The notes: a model not told the origin generated them from the sequence alone. A stretch of 15,359 nt of DNA from DASYYE01 sp035946955 (GCA_035946955.1 DASYYE010000513.1:1-15359), one strand, 5' to 3'; counted from the stretch's first letter, positions 1 to 8,083 are shown. Program-made: numbers and translations.

Positions 1-1293
1 CAGAAGGGCCATCGCCTCGTCCCAGGAACCAGCCCCTGCGGTCTGGACCGGGCATCGTGGGCATGGCCCCGTGGCGGCGCATCCGAAGCCGCCCGCGAGG
101 AACTGCCGCTGATGGTTGAACGCCTGCTCAGGTGAATCCGCGCGGATCAGGTACCAGGTGCCGGATTTCTCGTCGTCGGTGACGCTGGCGGCCTGATCCG
201 GGCTCTTGGGCACATACAGGATCGGAGCGAGGCAGCGGAGGAGGAAGAACCGGTCGAGGGTGTCGACCGCGTCATCAGATGGCTGCTCAGACGCGAGCCA
301 CCGCATGGCCTCTTGGCCGGTTCCTGGGCCCCAGAGCCATTCCGCCGGGTAGCGGCCGGTGTCGTACCTGGCGTCGAAGTGCATCAAGTCCCAGTCGTGA
401 GGGACTCCGCGCACCAAGAGGTGAGTCCACCCGTCCTGGGCTTGGTCCTCGTAGGACTCGATGTCTGCGCTCTGCTCCTCGCCGCCGGCCCCCTCACTAT
501 CTTGCTCGGCGGGGGCGGTACCGGGCGCCGCGATCCCCGACATGACCTCGCTCGTCTCCTCGTTCCACATCAAGTGGATGATCGTGCGCTGGACGGGCGC
601 CGGGTACAGACGGCCCCCCGGTGTCGGCGAACCCCACAGGTGGTTGATGATCTCGGCGAGATCGCTGATCGTGTTCGCGGCATCAACTGGCGTGGTGAGG
701 TGATACGAGCTTGGGTGCGCGACATAGTTCCGCAGCCTTGCGATGGCTGCCTCTATCGCCCGGTTCCGCTGACCGCGCAGGAAGCCCATTGAGCGCGCCC
801 ATTCCCGCAGCCCGCCCAGCGTGCCGTTGAACGTCATCGTCTCCGGGCCGTCACCCAGCCTGAGCTTTAGCTTCCGGTTCCGGTTCCGGTTCAAGAACTC
901 GTGGACCTGCTCGTACCTGTCTGCGGTCAGTTCCTCCGGCTTGCCGGTCCGGGGATCAACGAACGAGACAGTGCCGCGGTGGAACTGCATGAATCGGTCA
1001 CGCAGCGCCTGCTCAAGGACAAGCAGGGCATGATCTTTGATGACTGTGAAGATGTCGTAGCACAGCACGCCATAGGACAAGATTTCCCGGAGCTGGTCGA
1101 AGCTGTGCCGGGTGCCCTCGGCAACAGCCTCCACCAGCTCATAGCGGGCGATCACCTGCTGCTGGAACTCAGCGGAGTCCTCGGGCCGCATCCGGCCGCC
1201 GAGACCCAGTGGGTTGAACCTCAGCGTCCGCTCGTCCGCTTCCCGCAGCTCAGCCAGGGACTTGATGATCATGATTTCGGCATCCTTAGCCAT
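1..1293 (-). CDS. HEPN-motif protein downstream of the Avs-like gene (3' end beyond window)
   Basis: The minus strand is open from an ATG at 1293 to the window edge: 431 codons with no stop, so the C-terminus is missing. Residues 61-220 are mostly helical. R188-N189-x3-H193 (RNYVAH) is an exact R-(N/D/H)-x3-H HEPN motif, which in HEPN ribonucleases forms the active site of a dimer. A second acidic, low-complexity stretch (about 260-280) links to a C-terminal part of unknown fold with a Cys cluster (CAATGPCPRC) near residue 410. No ATG, GTG or TTG lies in frame in the gap before this ATG, and no clear Shine-Dalgarno is visible. It lies 80 bp downstream of the Avs-like gene on the same strand, so co-transcription is likely. 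A role as the RNase effector or regulator of that sensor is inferred; HEPN domains also occur as antitoxins or structural modules. The CDS is secure; the HEPN call is moderately so. Confidence 0.8.
   Translation of the reverse strand, partial: MAKDAEIMIIKSLAELREADERTLRFNPLGLGGRMRPEDSAEFQQQVIARYELVEAVAEGTRHSFDQLREILSYGVLCYDIFTVIKDHALLVLEQALRDRFMQFHRGTVSFVDPRTGKPEELTADRYEQVHEFLNRNRNRKLKLRLGDGPETMTFNGTLGGLREWARSMGFLRGQRNRAIEAAIARLRNYVAHPSSYHLTTPVDAANTISDLAEIINHLWGSPTPGGRLYPAPVQRTIIHLMWNEETSEVMSGIAAPGTAPAEQDSEGAGGEEQSADIESYEDQAQDGWTHLLVRGVPHDWDLMHFDARYDTGRYPAEWLWGPGTGQEAMRWLASEQPSDDAVDTLDRFFLLRCLAPILYVPKSPDQAASVTDDEKSGTWYLIRADSPEQAFNHQRQFLAGGFGCAATGPCPRCPVQTAGAGSWDEAMALL
872..892. repeat. Hexanucleotide tandem repeat (TTCCGG, 3.5 units) inside the HEPN gene
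   Basis: Three and a half copies of TTCCGG lie head to tail. On the coding (minus) strand they encode alternating Asn-Arg pairs (residues 135-140), followed by a Lys/Arg-rich segment. Because the unit is 6 bp, slippage would change protein length without shifting the frame. Confidence 0.75.
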
Positions 1294-1373
1294 AACGTCA
1301 GCGAAAGGCCAGCCGACCAGGCTACGCCGCTTCCTGCACGGGTCGTCGGCGGTCTGGATAACCGAGTCCCGGA

Positions 1374-4300
1374 TCAGTCCTCTCCCGGCCGTATCTCCCA
1401 GTGGAGTTCATGCTCGGCCACGGGGCCGGGCTGGCAGCGGGTGGCGCTGGAGGTGACCTGCTCGATCCTGTTGTTCCGCAAGATGTATGACGCGCTGGCG
1501 TTGACCCAGCGGTAGTCAGGGCCGGGTGGCATCGCTATGCCTCCGGGGTGAAGCTCGTTGCCGATGAGGGCAGTCCAGAAGATCGTCAGCCCCGCGTCGG
1601 TGAGACGGGGGACCAGATCGCGTCTCATGGTGAGGGTTCCGGGGCCGCCCAGGATGACGGAGGGGTCGTGGGTGGCGATCCCGGCGGTGTCCCGCCAGGT
1701 GAAGTCAACGCCCGTTGACAGCCCCAGTGTGTCGTGGAGGCGTTTGCTCGGAACATAGCCAGTCGTTTCGGCTTCGGCGGAGGCGTCCCGTGAGGTGCCG
1801 GTTCCGCCGTACCACGCGGCGCATTGCCACAGTTCAGCGGGCTGCGGGCCGCCGTGGTGTTCGTCCCAGTGTGCGATGCTTCCGTCTGCCGCTGACCATT
1901 CGGGATCATCGGGGTGGGCGCCTAGCAGGACGTTGTGCGGCTCCGCTACCTCCGGCATCCACCGCCCTTGCCAATCCTTGCCCTGGGCCCACTCACACAG
2001 GCTGGGCGCCTGGGAAACAGGGACGAGATATGCCTGGATCTGCATCCACACGGTGAGCCGTGGTGGGCGCTGAGCTTCGATTTCCGGGGGGAGCGGCTGC
2101 TGCCAGCTGGGGTGGCTGATGAGTACCAGATGCGGTGCCTGCTGGGGGTCGTTGACGGCGATGAGAGCGAGCGGGTCAGGCACCCCCGCCATATCGGCGG
2201 GATATTCCTCCGTCGTAGTCGGCGGGAACCTTGCTTCGGCCGGGGAGAACCACAGGCGCTCTGGCGCACTGGCTGGCTTGCGTGCGAGCACGGTCGGATC
2301 GATGTCACGCCACACGAGCTGTTCCGCGTACTCATACGGGTGCGGCTCGGTGTCGCCCCAGGCGAGCTTGACGGGGTGGTGGTCGGTGATGGCACCGAGG
2401 ATCTCGTTGAAGCCGATCCACTGATACTTCTTCCCGACACGCTCGACCACACCATCGCGAGCCCCGGCCAGGCGCTTGTCGCGTTCGCCGAAGCGATCTG
2501 GTGTCCAGCCAAGCTCCAGCGCCCGGTCGAACACCGCTCGTTCCGCGTCGTGCCGCAGGGCCTTCGTGTCCTCGGACGCTACGTCTCGCAGCGCGGACCC
2601 CATCACGTACCGCCCGAAGTCGCCCATCCCCGTGAGCGAGTGCCAGATCGACCCGTAGGCGTAATCAGGTGGCCCCGCGAGAGCCTCGATTTCCTCGAAA
2701 GACCGTCCCGGGATGGGCCAGTCAGCGCCGTAAGGCGGAACACCGTCTGGTCCTTGCCACCCATGCGCACGGGCCAACGCGAAGACGCGGCGGATGTAGT
2801 CCCGCGTCATCAGGTGCCGCGGCCAGCCGTCTATCACGAGTTCCCGCACGCCGTCCGCGATCAGCAGCGCCGCGTCAGGATCGCTGGACCTCAGCACAAC
2901 TCCGCAGGCGGCGGCTGCCAGTCTCTCGATGACGTACGGGTCGTTCACACCCTTGAACCTCGCCACGGCGGTCGCGAAGGCGCGTGGCGCCCGTTCGGCG
3001 ATGCTCACGATCGCCTTCGTGGCCCGGTCCCGTACCCGCCGGTCAGTCGTGGACAGGAACCACCCGAGAACCAGTACCGCGAGCACCGCCACCTCATCCG
3101 GGACGGCGCCGCGACCTCCGAGGTCTGTCGGCCATGCCCACCGGATCAGCCGCCGGACCGCGGTCCGCTCATCGGGGTCGATTCCGGCGATGATCAGCCA
3201 TGTGGACCACGACTGGTCCCGGTCCGCGACCTCATAGGCGACCAGGCGTGTGTGGAGCCACTCGGCGTTCAGCGGGTGGCCGGGGATACAGGCCACCCGG
3301 ACCAGGCGATCCCATACCTGTTCCGCGTGGTCGCGGTCGCTGAGCAGGCGTTCCACGATCCCGGCTGTCTGCGGGGTGACGGAGTCGGGTGAGCGCAGGA
3401 GCAGGCTTTCGAGGAAGCTGTCCACGATCTCGTAGGGGACGGTGCCGTCGTCGCTGAGCGCGAGTTCCAGAAGCTCCATGTGGTGGCGCTCCGGGACGGT
3501 CACGGCCAGGGCTTCAATGAGGCCGGGTTCCCGCCAGAGATCATCACCGAGTTCCTGCAGCCAGTCCCGGACGCTATCCACTGAGTCCGCTGTGATCGTG
3601 TGCGCGCGGGTGACATCAGCCAGCCGCTGGTACCCGAACGAGATCTTGCCGTCGCCCAGTTCGGTCAGCACACCTTCGGAGATGAGGCCCCGCATCAGCG
3701 ACTTCGACCACACGCGATCTGGGAGGGCCTCGCCCGTGATCCTTTGCACCTCCGTCCTGTCCATCGGGTCGGAACCCAGGAGGGCCAGCTCGCGGGTGGC
3801 CCGGCTCACCGGGTCGCTTAGCTCGTCGTAGTCGCAGCGGCCGGGCGCGGAAAGCCGCTTGTTCACCGCTTCGAGGAACGCGTCGCAGACCGTCACGATG
3901 CCGGCCGCGCCGAAAGGGAACCTCGCCGCCCCCAGCGTTGAGAGCGAGTCACAGGTGAGCTTGAGGAACAGCGGGTTGCTGAATTCCGGGTTCAGGACCG
4001 GAAACGTGGGCGGCTCCAGGCCGAACTCTTCCGCGAACCGCTGGACCGCTTCTTCTGTCTCCTCGCCGAAACCGTCGTGCTCGATCGCGGGGAACAGTCC
4101 GTCGCTGGTGGTGGAGGTGAGGAACTCCGTGCGGCAGGACACCACCACCGCGATGTGCTGGTAGCGGCTGGCAGTGGTATCCAGTGCCCGGAGGTCGTCG
4201 TGCCAGCGTTCGTGCCGCTCGCTCTCATTGAGAGCGTCGATGATGAACAGCCCCTGGCATCCCGCCGCTTCCGACGCCGCGTCGAGTACCGCTAGCACCT

Positions 4301-5507
4301 CGTCCAGGGTTTCGCCGAGCTGGCTCAGTTCACCGATCTGCGACAGCAGTGACCGCCCGTCGAAGTCCTGACCGAGCAGCAAGATCGTCGGCGACCCGTC
4401 ATTTGTTCTTCGCTGAGCCAGGTCGCACAGCAGGTGTGTCTTGCCCACGCCCGCGCGGCCTGTCAGCAGCAGCCGTTTCCGCGCAGCGGCCCGCGTGGTC
4501 TCGCTGCGCGCGAGCCGCTCCCCATCCATGAGCGCCACCCGTGCCTTACGGGCCGCCTCGTACAGCCCGCCAGCGTCACCGACGAAGTACCGGCCGTCTT
4601 CCAGGTGATGTTCGTGGAGCAGGGCATCCACGTGGTCCACGGCCTCCAGCGCCGCTTCGAGCGGCGCGTCAGCCGAGGGCGGCTCACCGTTGGACTGGAT
4701 CGCCGCGATCACCTGTTCGAGGTTGTCGTCGGCGGCGTCGATCGCGGCGTCGCAGCGGGAGAGTGCCTCGCTGAGCGTGTCCACCGCCCCCGCCGGTGCC
4801 CGCCACGACCACTGGCGTGCCTCACGGAGACCGGCGAGTATCTCCTGCCAGCGCCGCAGGTATGCCTCGGTCCTGCCGACCGCATCGAACGCGCGGACCG
4901 TGTCCACCTCGACGTGAAGACGGGGTGAATAGCGGGGCCCTGCCTTGGCGATGACCTCGTCGACCCGGTGTCCCTGCCACTCCGGTGTCAGGACGTCGGC
5001 CGAGAACCAGTACTGAGCACGGCCGACGTGACGCGGCTCGGTCAGCGCGGTCAGCAGGTCGTGCTCACCCACGAAGGTGATCGTGACCTCGCGGCCTTTC
5101 GCCCTGGCCGCGGCTTCCCATTCCGTTACCTTGCCTGTCCACCGGGTGTACGCCGACGTCCGGCCGGTGGTGTCTCCCGCCGGCAGGTCCACCGGGAACG
5201 CCACGAGGTAGCGCTTCATGTCTGGCTCGGTGTCCAGGGCGCGCAGGAAAGACTCCGTGACCTGCGCGGCAGCCGATGCGTTGAACTCGAACAGGTACTT
5301 GGACTGCCAAGCCCACACGTCCCCGTTCGGAAGAACACCCCGGCCCTCACGCCCGCCGTCAGGATTCCCGAACCGGCCGAAACGGACACCATCAGGCCAC
5401 GCGACCACGCCTTGCTCGATGAGGATGGACGACAGCTCCTCGAAACCACCGGACCGCGACGCTGGCCTCCCGTGAGGCCGGATACGCGCGAAGTCGATGT
5501 CAGGCAC
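1374..5507 (-). CDS. AVAST-like STAND NTPase with N-terminal PD-(D/E)xK (Mrr-like) nuclease
   Basis: This 1377-residue protein starts at a GTG. A TGA lies in frame two codons upstream, and the N-terminus matches the remembered Avs pattern IRPHxxSRxxGFEEL. Residues about 20-75 carry a nuclease signature: E24/E25, D50, E54 and the QSK triad (Q68-S69-K70). The STAND ATPase core follows: Walker A GRAGVGKT at 350-357, Walker B LFIIDALNE at 420-428, an arginine-bearing sensor (SCRTE) at 457-461, and NPLFL near 511, resembling the GxP/GLPL element. The rest is a long helical-repeat-like sensor half containing blocks I associate with Avs proteins (RDRATKAIV, NDPYVIERL, GDFGRYVM, GKKYQWIGF). Known Avs proteins bind a conserved phage protein (terminase or portal), oligomerise, and activate the N-terminal effector; here the effector would cut DNA. 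The Avs type cannot be assigned by eye. No strong Shine-Dalgarno is present. It heads a likely two-gene operon with the HEPN gene. Confidence 0.92.
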   Translation of the reverse strand: MPDIDFARIRPHGRPASRSGGFEELSSILIEQGVVAWPDGVRFGRFGNPDGGREGRGVLPNGDVWAWQSKYLFEFNASAAAQVTESFLRALDTEPDMKRYLVAFPVDLPAGDTTGRTSAYTRWTGKVTEWEAAARAKGREVTITFVGEHDLLTALTEPRHVGRAQYWFSADVLTPEWQGHRVDEVIAKAGPRYSPRLHVEVDTVRAFDAVGRTEAYLRRWQEILAGLREARQWSWRAPAGAVDTLSEALSRCDAAIDAADDNLEQVIAAIQSNGEPPSADAPLEAALEAVDHVDALLHEHHLEDGRYFVGDAGGLYEAARKARVALMDGERLARSETTRAAARKRLLLTGRAGVGKTHLLCDLAQRRTNDGSPTILLLGQDFDGRSLLSQIGELSQLGETLDEVLAVLDAASEAAGCQGLFIIDALNESERHERWHDDLRALDTTASRYQHIAVVVSCRTEFLTSTTSDGLFPAIEHDGFGEETEEAVQRFAEEFGLEPPTFPVLNPEFSNPLFLKLTCDSLSTLGAARFPFGAAGIVTVCDAFLEAVNKRLSAPGRCDYDELSDPVSRATRELALLGSDPMDRTEVQRITGEALPDRVWSKSLMRGLISEGVLTELGDGKISFGYQRLADVTRAHTITADSVDSVRDWLQELGDDLWREPGLIEALAVTVPERHHMELLELALSDDGTVPYEIVDSFLESLLLRSPDSVTPQTAGIVERLLSDRDHAEQVWDRLVRVACIPGHPLNAEWLHTRLVAYEVADRDQSWSTWLIIAGIDPDERTAVRRLIRWAWPTDLGGRGAVPDEVAVLAVLVLGWFLSTTDRRVRDRATKAIVSIAERAPRAFATAVARFKGVNDPYVIERLAAAACGVVLRSSDPDAALLIADGVRELVIDGWPRHLMTRDYIRRVFALARAHGWQGPDGVPPYGADWPIPGRSFEEIEALAGPPDYAYGSIWHSLTGMGDFGRYVMGSALRDVASEDTKALRHDAERAVFDRALELGWTPDRFGERDKRLAGARDGVVERVGKKYQWIGFNEILGAITDHHPVKLAWGDTEPHPYEYAEQLVWRDIDPTVLARKPASAPERLWFSPAEARFPPTTTEEYPADMAGVPDPLALIAVNDPQQAPHLVLISHPSWQQPLPPEIEAQRPPRLTVWMQIQAYLVPVSQAPSLCEWAQGKDWQGRWMPEVAEPHNVLLGAHPDDPEWSAADGSIAHWDEHHGGPQPAELWQCAAWYGGTGTSRDASAEAETTGYVPSKRLHDTLGLSTGVDFTWRDTAGIATHDPSVILGGPGTLTMRRDLVPRLTDAGLTIFWTALIGNELHPGGIAMPPGPDYRWVNASASYILRNNRIEQVTSSATRCQPGPVAEHELHWEIRPGED

Positions 5508-5566
5508 GGCTCACATCATCTACCCGTGCACGGGCGGAACCCGAACCCACGGACCAACCCCACCCG

Positions 5567-5601
5567 CCACCACGCGGCATTTCCCACCACCATGCGGCAT
5601 C
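5567..5601. repeat. Short direct repeat upstream of the Avs-like gene
   Basis: CCACCACGCGGCAT (5567-5580) and CCACCATGCGGCAT (5588-5601) differ at one base and are spaced by 21 bp, about two helical turns. They sit 60-95 bp upstream of the GTG of the Avs-like gene. A same-face regulator site is possible but unproven. Confidence 0.4.
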
Positions 5602-5742
5602 TGACCTGGGACAAGCCCCACCACAGGTGGCTGACCACGCCCCCCGAACCCGCGGATTTAGCCGCGGATTCGCGGCGCGCGAAAACGAGACCCGTGAGAA
5701 GGGCCGGTCGACAGGAGTATCCACGGAGCATCCAACGCCCGA

Positions 5743-5838
5743 AAACGGGCTCCACGAGTGGGCATATGACCGGTATAACACCAGGTCAGACGGGTGCGCC
5801 GCCAGGGACTTGAACCCCGAACCCGCGGATTAAGAGTC
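5743..5838. repeat. Left attachment-like direct repeat
   Basis: It aligns with 14396-14491 without gaps over 96 bp. Mismatches fall at 5751, 5752, 5765, 5778 and 5786. The 52 bp at 5787-5838 are identical and cover the tRNA-Lys 3' part. Identity stops in the anticodon stem (minus strand), consistent with strand exchange in the anticodon region by a tyrosine recombinase. Confidence 0.8.
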
Positions 5839-5847
5839 CGCTGCTCT
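5795..5847 (-). pseudogene. tRNA-Lys(CUU) 3' remnant, left copy
   Basis: Reading the minus strand: AGAGC (3' side of the D stem), anticodon stem GCGGA/TCCGC around loop CTCTTAA (anticodon CTT), T arm CGGGG-TTCAAGT-CCCTG, and acceptor strand GCGGCGC plus discriminator A. The next three bases are CCC rather than CCA. The expected 5' half (a GCGCCGC acceptor strand and a D-arm TAGCTCA) is absent; unrelated sequence begins at 5848. This is a partial gene that cannot fold into a tRNA by itself. Confidence 0.85.
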
Positions 5848-6362
5848 GTTCGATTCCCCGTCGCTACTAGCTGCGACTTCATGGTAATGCCTGCCGAGAC
5901 ACGGTGCAATCAACCGTGTCATGATGCCGCGTCGTACCGCCCGCTACCGGGTTGGAACGCGACAGCCGAGCAAACATGGTGGCGGACCGACCTGCGGGGA
6001 GGCGAGTACGTTCCGTAACTGCCGCTGGTGGCGTAAATCGTGGGCTGGTCGCCTCCCGGCGCCCGCGGACGGCGTGAAGCTTATCGGCGGTGGCGAGAGC
6101 CTGGTGCTCGAACGCCTGGTGGGACGGCTTGGCCGGGGGATCGCTGCTGCATCGAGCGATTGACCTCTGGTAGACCTGCGATGTGCCTCGCATGGACCTG
6201 AGCGGGATGACGCCGTTTTGGATCTGTCAGGGACATTGCCAACGGTGCCCGCAGCCGACGACGCCAACCTGGCACCGCCTTCGGTAGGCGACCATGGGGA
6301 TTCACGCCGACGGCCAGGGGCTCATAAGGCACTTTGGCTGTCCCCAAGGGTGAGCGAGTGCC
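5848..6362. other. Gene-poor stretch inside the left end of the island
   Basis: No open frame here has convincing protein character on either strand, and I recognise no transposase or RNA gene. The visible structure is the inverted repeat at 5898-5920. Short frames on both strands look like chance openings in GC-rich DNA. It may be eroded element DNA. Confidence 0.5.
5898..5920. repeat. Perfect 8-7-8 inverted repeat near the left att repeat
   Basis: GACACGGT (5898-5905) and ACCGTGTC (5913-5920) are perfect reverse complements around a 7-base spacer. It lies 60 bp inside the element boundary with no gene around it. It could be a hairpin or a binding site for an integrase, excisionase or repressor; the sequence does not decide between these. 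Confidence 0.55.
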
Positions 6363-7217
6363 TCAGGCGTTGCGCCGCAAGCCTACTGCTGATGGCCGAT
6401 TCCGGACCCGCTGCGCCTGGGATGGTAACCGGGCCTGGCTGCCGTGGGCGCGGAAGAAGCGGTCGGCATCCTCGTCCAGCGGGTACATCAGCTCGATGCG
6501 CAGCTCATCGAGGGTCACCTCGGCGATGTGGTCGAACCGGGCGGTCATGGCGATGGTGCGCACCACCGTGCCGCCGATCCGAAACCATGGGCAGACCATG
6601 AACCCGCCCTCGGCGAGGGGTGGGCGGCTAACGCCGTCCAGGGCGGCTTCGGCGAGCGAGATCAGAGAGCGCAGTTCCGGGTCGAACGGTGACCGGCGGG
6701 CGTCCTGGCGGAGCCGGTCCAGCCCGGCCCAGGCGACCTCGGGCCAGTTGACAATCGTCTGGGCCGTGGCCGGGTCGGCGAGCGCATCGCGGACGAAATT
6801 GCTGCCCACCACCTGGGGGCCGAACAGTGCCGCGCAGGCTCGGTTGGCGGCCACCACCGTGTATCGGGCGTCCAGGGCCATCGCCGGATACGGCTCGTGA
6901 GCGGCCAGCAGGCGCTCGATCGCGGCCCGGTAGGGTGCCAGGTCCTGGCTGGCAAGCTCCGCGTGCGGGTAGGTCGCGGGCAGCCCGGCGGCGTACAGCA
7001 ATTCGTTGGCCTCCCGCAAGCTGGCGCCAAGCGCCTCGGCCAACCGCAGCACCATCTGGCGGCTCGGGCGGGAACGGCCAGTCTCGAGAAAGGAGATGTG
7101 CCGCGGCGTCGACTCGGCCGCGGCAGCCAGGCCTAGCTGGCTCAGCCCGCGCTGGCGCCGCCACTGGCGCAGCCGGGCGCCGAATGGGCTGTCGGGTCCG
7201 CCTGGCCGGCCGCTCAT
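6363..7217 (-). CDS. XRE-family regulator, MmyB-like
   Basis: A 284-residue protein from ATG 7217. Residues about 13-65 form an XRE helix-turn-helix with the family pattern (RRQRGLSQLGLAAAAE, then HISFLETGRSRPS). Residues about 95-265 match the MmyB-like ligand-binding region: YPAMALDARYTVVAANRA, then NFVRDALADP, then the arginine/aspartate-rich C-terminal motif. Length and layout are typical of actinobacterial MmyB-like regulators, which usually control a neighbouring divergent enzyme gene. Here the divergent neighbour is an SRPBCC gene, with an 87-bp gap that contains a 25-bp palindrome. The inducing ligand cannot be predicted. Confidence 0.93.
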   Translation of the reverse strand: MSGRPGGPDSPFGARLRQWRRQRGLSQLGLAAAAESTPRHISFLETGRSRPSRQMVLRLAEALGASLREANELLYAAGLPATYPHAELASQDLAPYRAAIERLLAAHEPYPAMALDARYTVVAANRACAALFGPQVVGSNFVRDALADPATAQTIVNWPEVAWAGLDRLRQDARRSPFDPELRSLISLAEAALDGVSRPPLAEGGFMVCPWFRIGGTVVRTIAMTARFDHIAEVTLDELRIELMYPLDEDADRFFRAHGSQARLPSQAQRVRNRPSAVGLRRNA

Positions 7218-7248
7218 GCCCGGCAGTGTGCCAGCCCGCTGGCCGGAT

Positions 7249-7273
7249 GGCGATTCCCTGCCCGGGAATCGCC
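7249..7273. promoter_or_regulatory. 25-bp palindrome, probable operator between the XRE and SRPBCC genes
   Basis: GGCGATTCCC (7249-7258) and GGGAATCGCC (7264-7273) are perfect reverse complements around the spacer TGCCC. The site is central in the divergent intergenic region, where a regulator could control both genes. XRE proteins bind such dyads, so the MmyB-like product is the natural candidate (inference). Confidence 0.65.
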
Positions 7274-7304
7274 GAAGCCCGTCGTGGTGGGCCAGCGTAG
7301 CCGT

Positions 7305-7838
7305 ATGCCGCAGCTAACCACGCACCTGACCATCGATGCCCCCGCCGATCAGGTCTGGCAGGTCATCGGGCCAGGCTTCGCCCGCATCGGCGACTGGGCC
7401 ACCACTATCCCGACGTCGGCGGCGATCCCCGCGCCCGCACCGGCCGCCGCCAGCACCGCGGCGGTCAGCGCGCCCGTGATGGGCCGGACCTGCAGCACCG
7501 GGATCCGCTTCGTGCCGTACATAACCGAAACGCTCACCGACTATGACGAGCAGAGCTGCACCCTGACCTACCACGCGGGCGGGCTACCGGCATTCGTCAC
7601 CACCGCCTGCAGCACCTGGACGGTCACGTCGGCAGGTGAGGCCGCATGCCGGGTCACGGTGACCGGACACTTCGAGGCCCGCGGCGTGCTGGGCCTGCTG
7701 GGATGCTGGGCGATCCTCGCCCAGGCCCGGCTTGCCGCCCAGCATCTTCAAGCAGACCTGCGCCACTACGTCAAGCACGGCACCCCTTCCCCCCGCAAGC
7801 GGCGCCGGCTTTCCCACAGTCGGCGTACCGCAGTCTGA
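7305..7838 (+). CDS. SRPBCC / polyketide cyclase-like protein
   Basis: A 177-residue protein from ATG 7305. In-frame GTGs at 7284 and 7287 would add seven residues but would leave less room for a promoter. The opening pattern THLTIDAPADQVWQVIGPG, with W26 and a following IGDWATTIP, is the first strand and helix of the START/Bet v1-like (SRPBCC) fold. A later GIRFVPYITETLTDYDEQS block and the C-terminal helix (QARLAAQHLQADLRHYV) fit the fold, which binds hydrophobic ligands. An Ala/Pro-rich insert lies at about 40-60, and the tail is strongly basic. It is divergent from the MmyB-like gene and likely its target. The substrate is unknown. Confidence 0.85.
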   Translation: MPQLTTHLTIDAPADQVWQVIGPGFARIGDWATTIPTSAAIPAPAPAAASTAAVSAPVMGRTCSTGIRFVPYITETLTDYDEQSCTLTYHAGGLPAFVTTACSTWTVTSAGEAACRVTVTGHFEARGVLGLLGCWAILAQARLAAQHLQADLRHYVKHGTPSPRKRRRLSHSRRTAV

Positions 7839-8077
7839 CTATTAGTGGCTCGCCCCGCTCACCTGCTGGAACCGGCCCGAGTGGCGAGCTCGGAGGCCGC
7901 CGCCTGCCCAGCGCGCCGTTCTGCCCTGATCTTGAGCCAGAAGTGTCCGCATGCTGACAGTCCTGCGTGCAAGAGGGTTTCCCAGGCATCCCTGCTCCCA
8001 GAGACGGAAGGTCGGCTAGGAGGCAGTCGCGATGCTGGTGCGCAGGAACGGACACCGCTGCCGGGCAGTGCCCACGC

Positions 8078-8083
8078 TACGCT
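8078..8083 (+). promoter_or_regulatory. Candidate -10 box (TACGCT) for a leaderless transcript
   Basis: TACGCT fits the actinobacterial TANNNT consensus and ends 7 bases before the GTG at 8091. No Shine-Dalgarno precedes that GTG, so the mRNA probably begins at or next to its start codon. No good -35 box is visible. Confidence 0.45.

Noticed and set aside
279..792. Open frames on the plus strand at 279-545, 313-792 and 461-703
   Set aside because: They lie opposite the continuous minus-strand HEPN-motif gene, which has coherent protein character. These are antisense openings in GC-rich DNA.
1935..3392. 485-codon plus-strand open frame opposite the Avs-like gene
   Set aside because: It is low-complexity, rich in Arg, Pro and Gly with no motif, and opposite a gene with clear Avs features. 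It is a codon-bias shadow.
5795..5868. A complete tRNA-Lys at the left repeat
   Set aside because: The 5' bases (GTAGCGACGGGGAATCGAAC on the minus strand) do not pair with the acceptor strand and contain no D-arm CTC, so only the 3' part is present.
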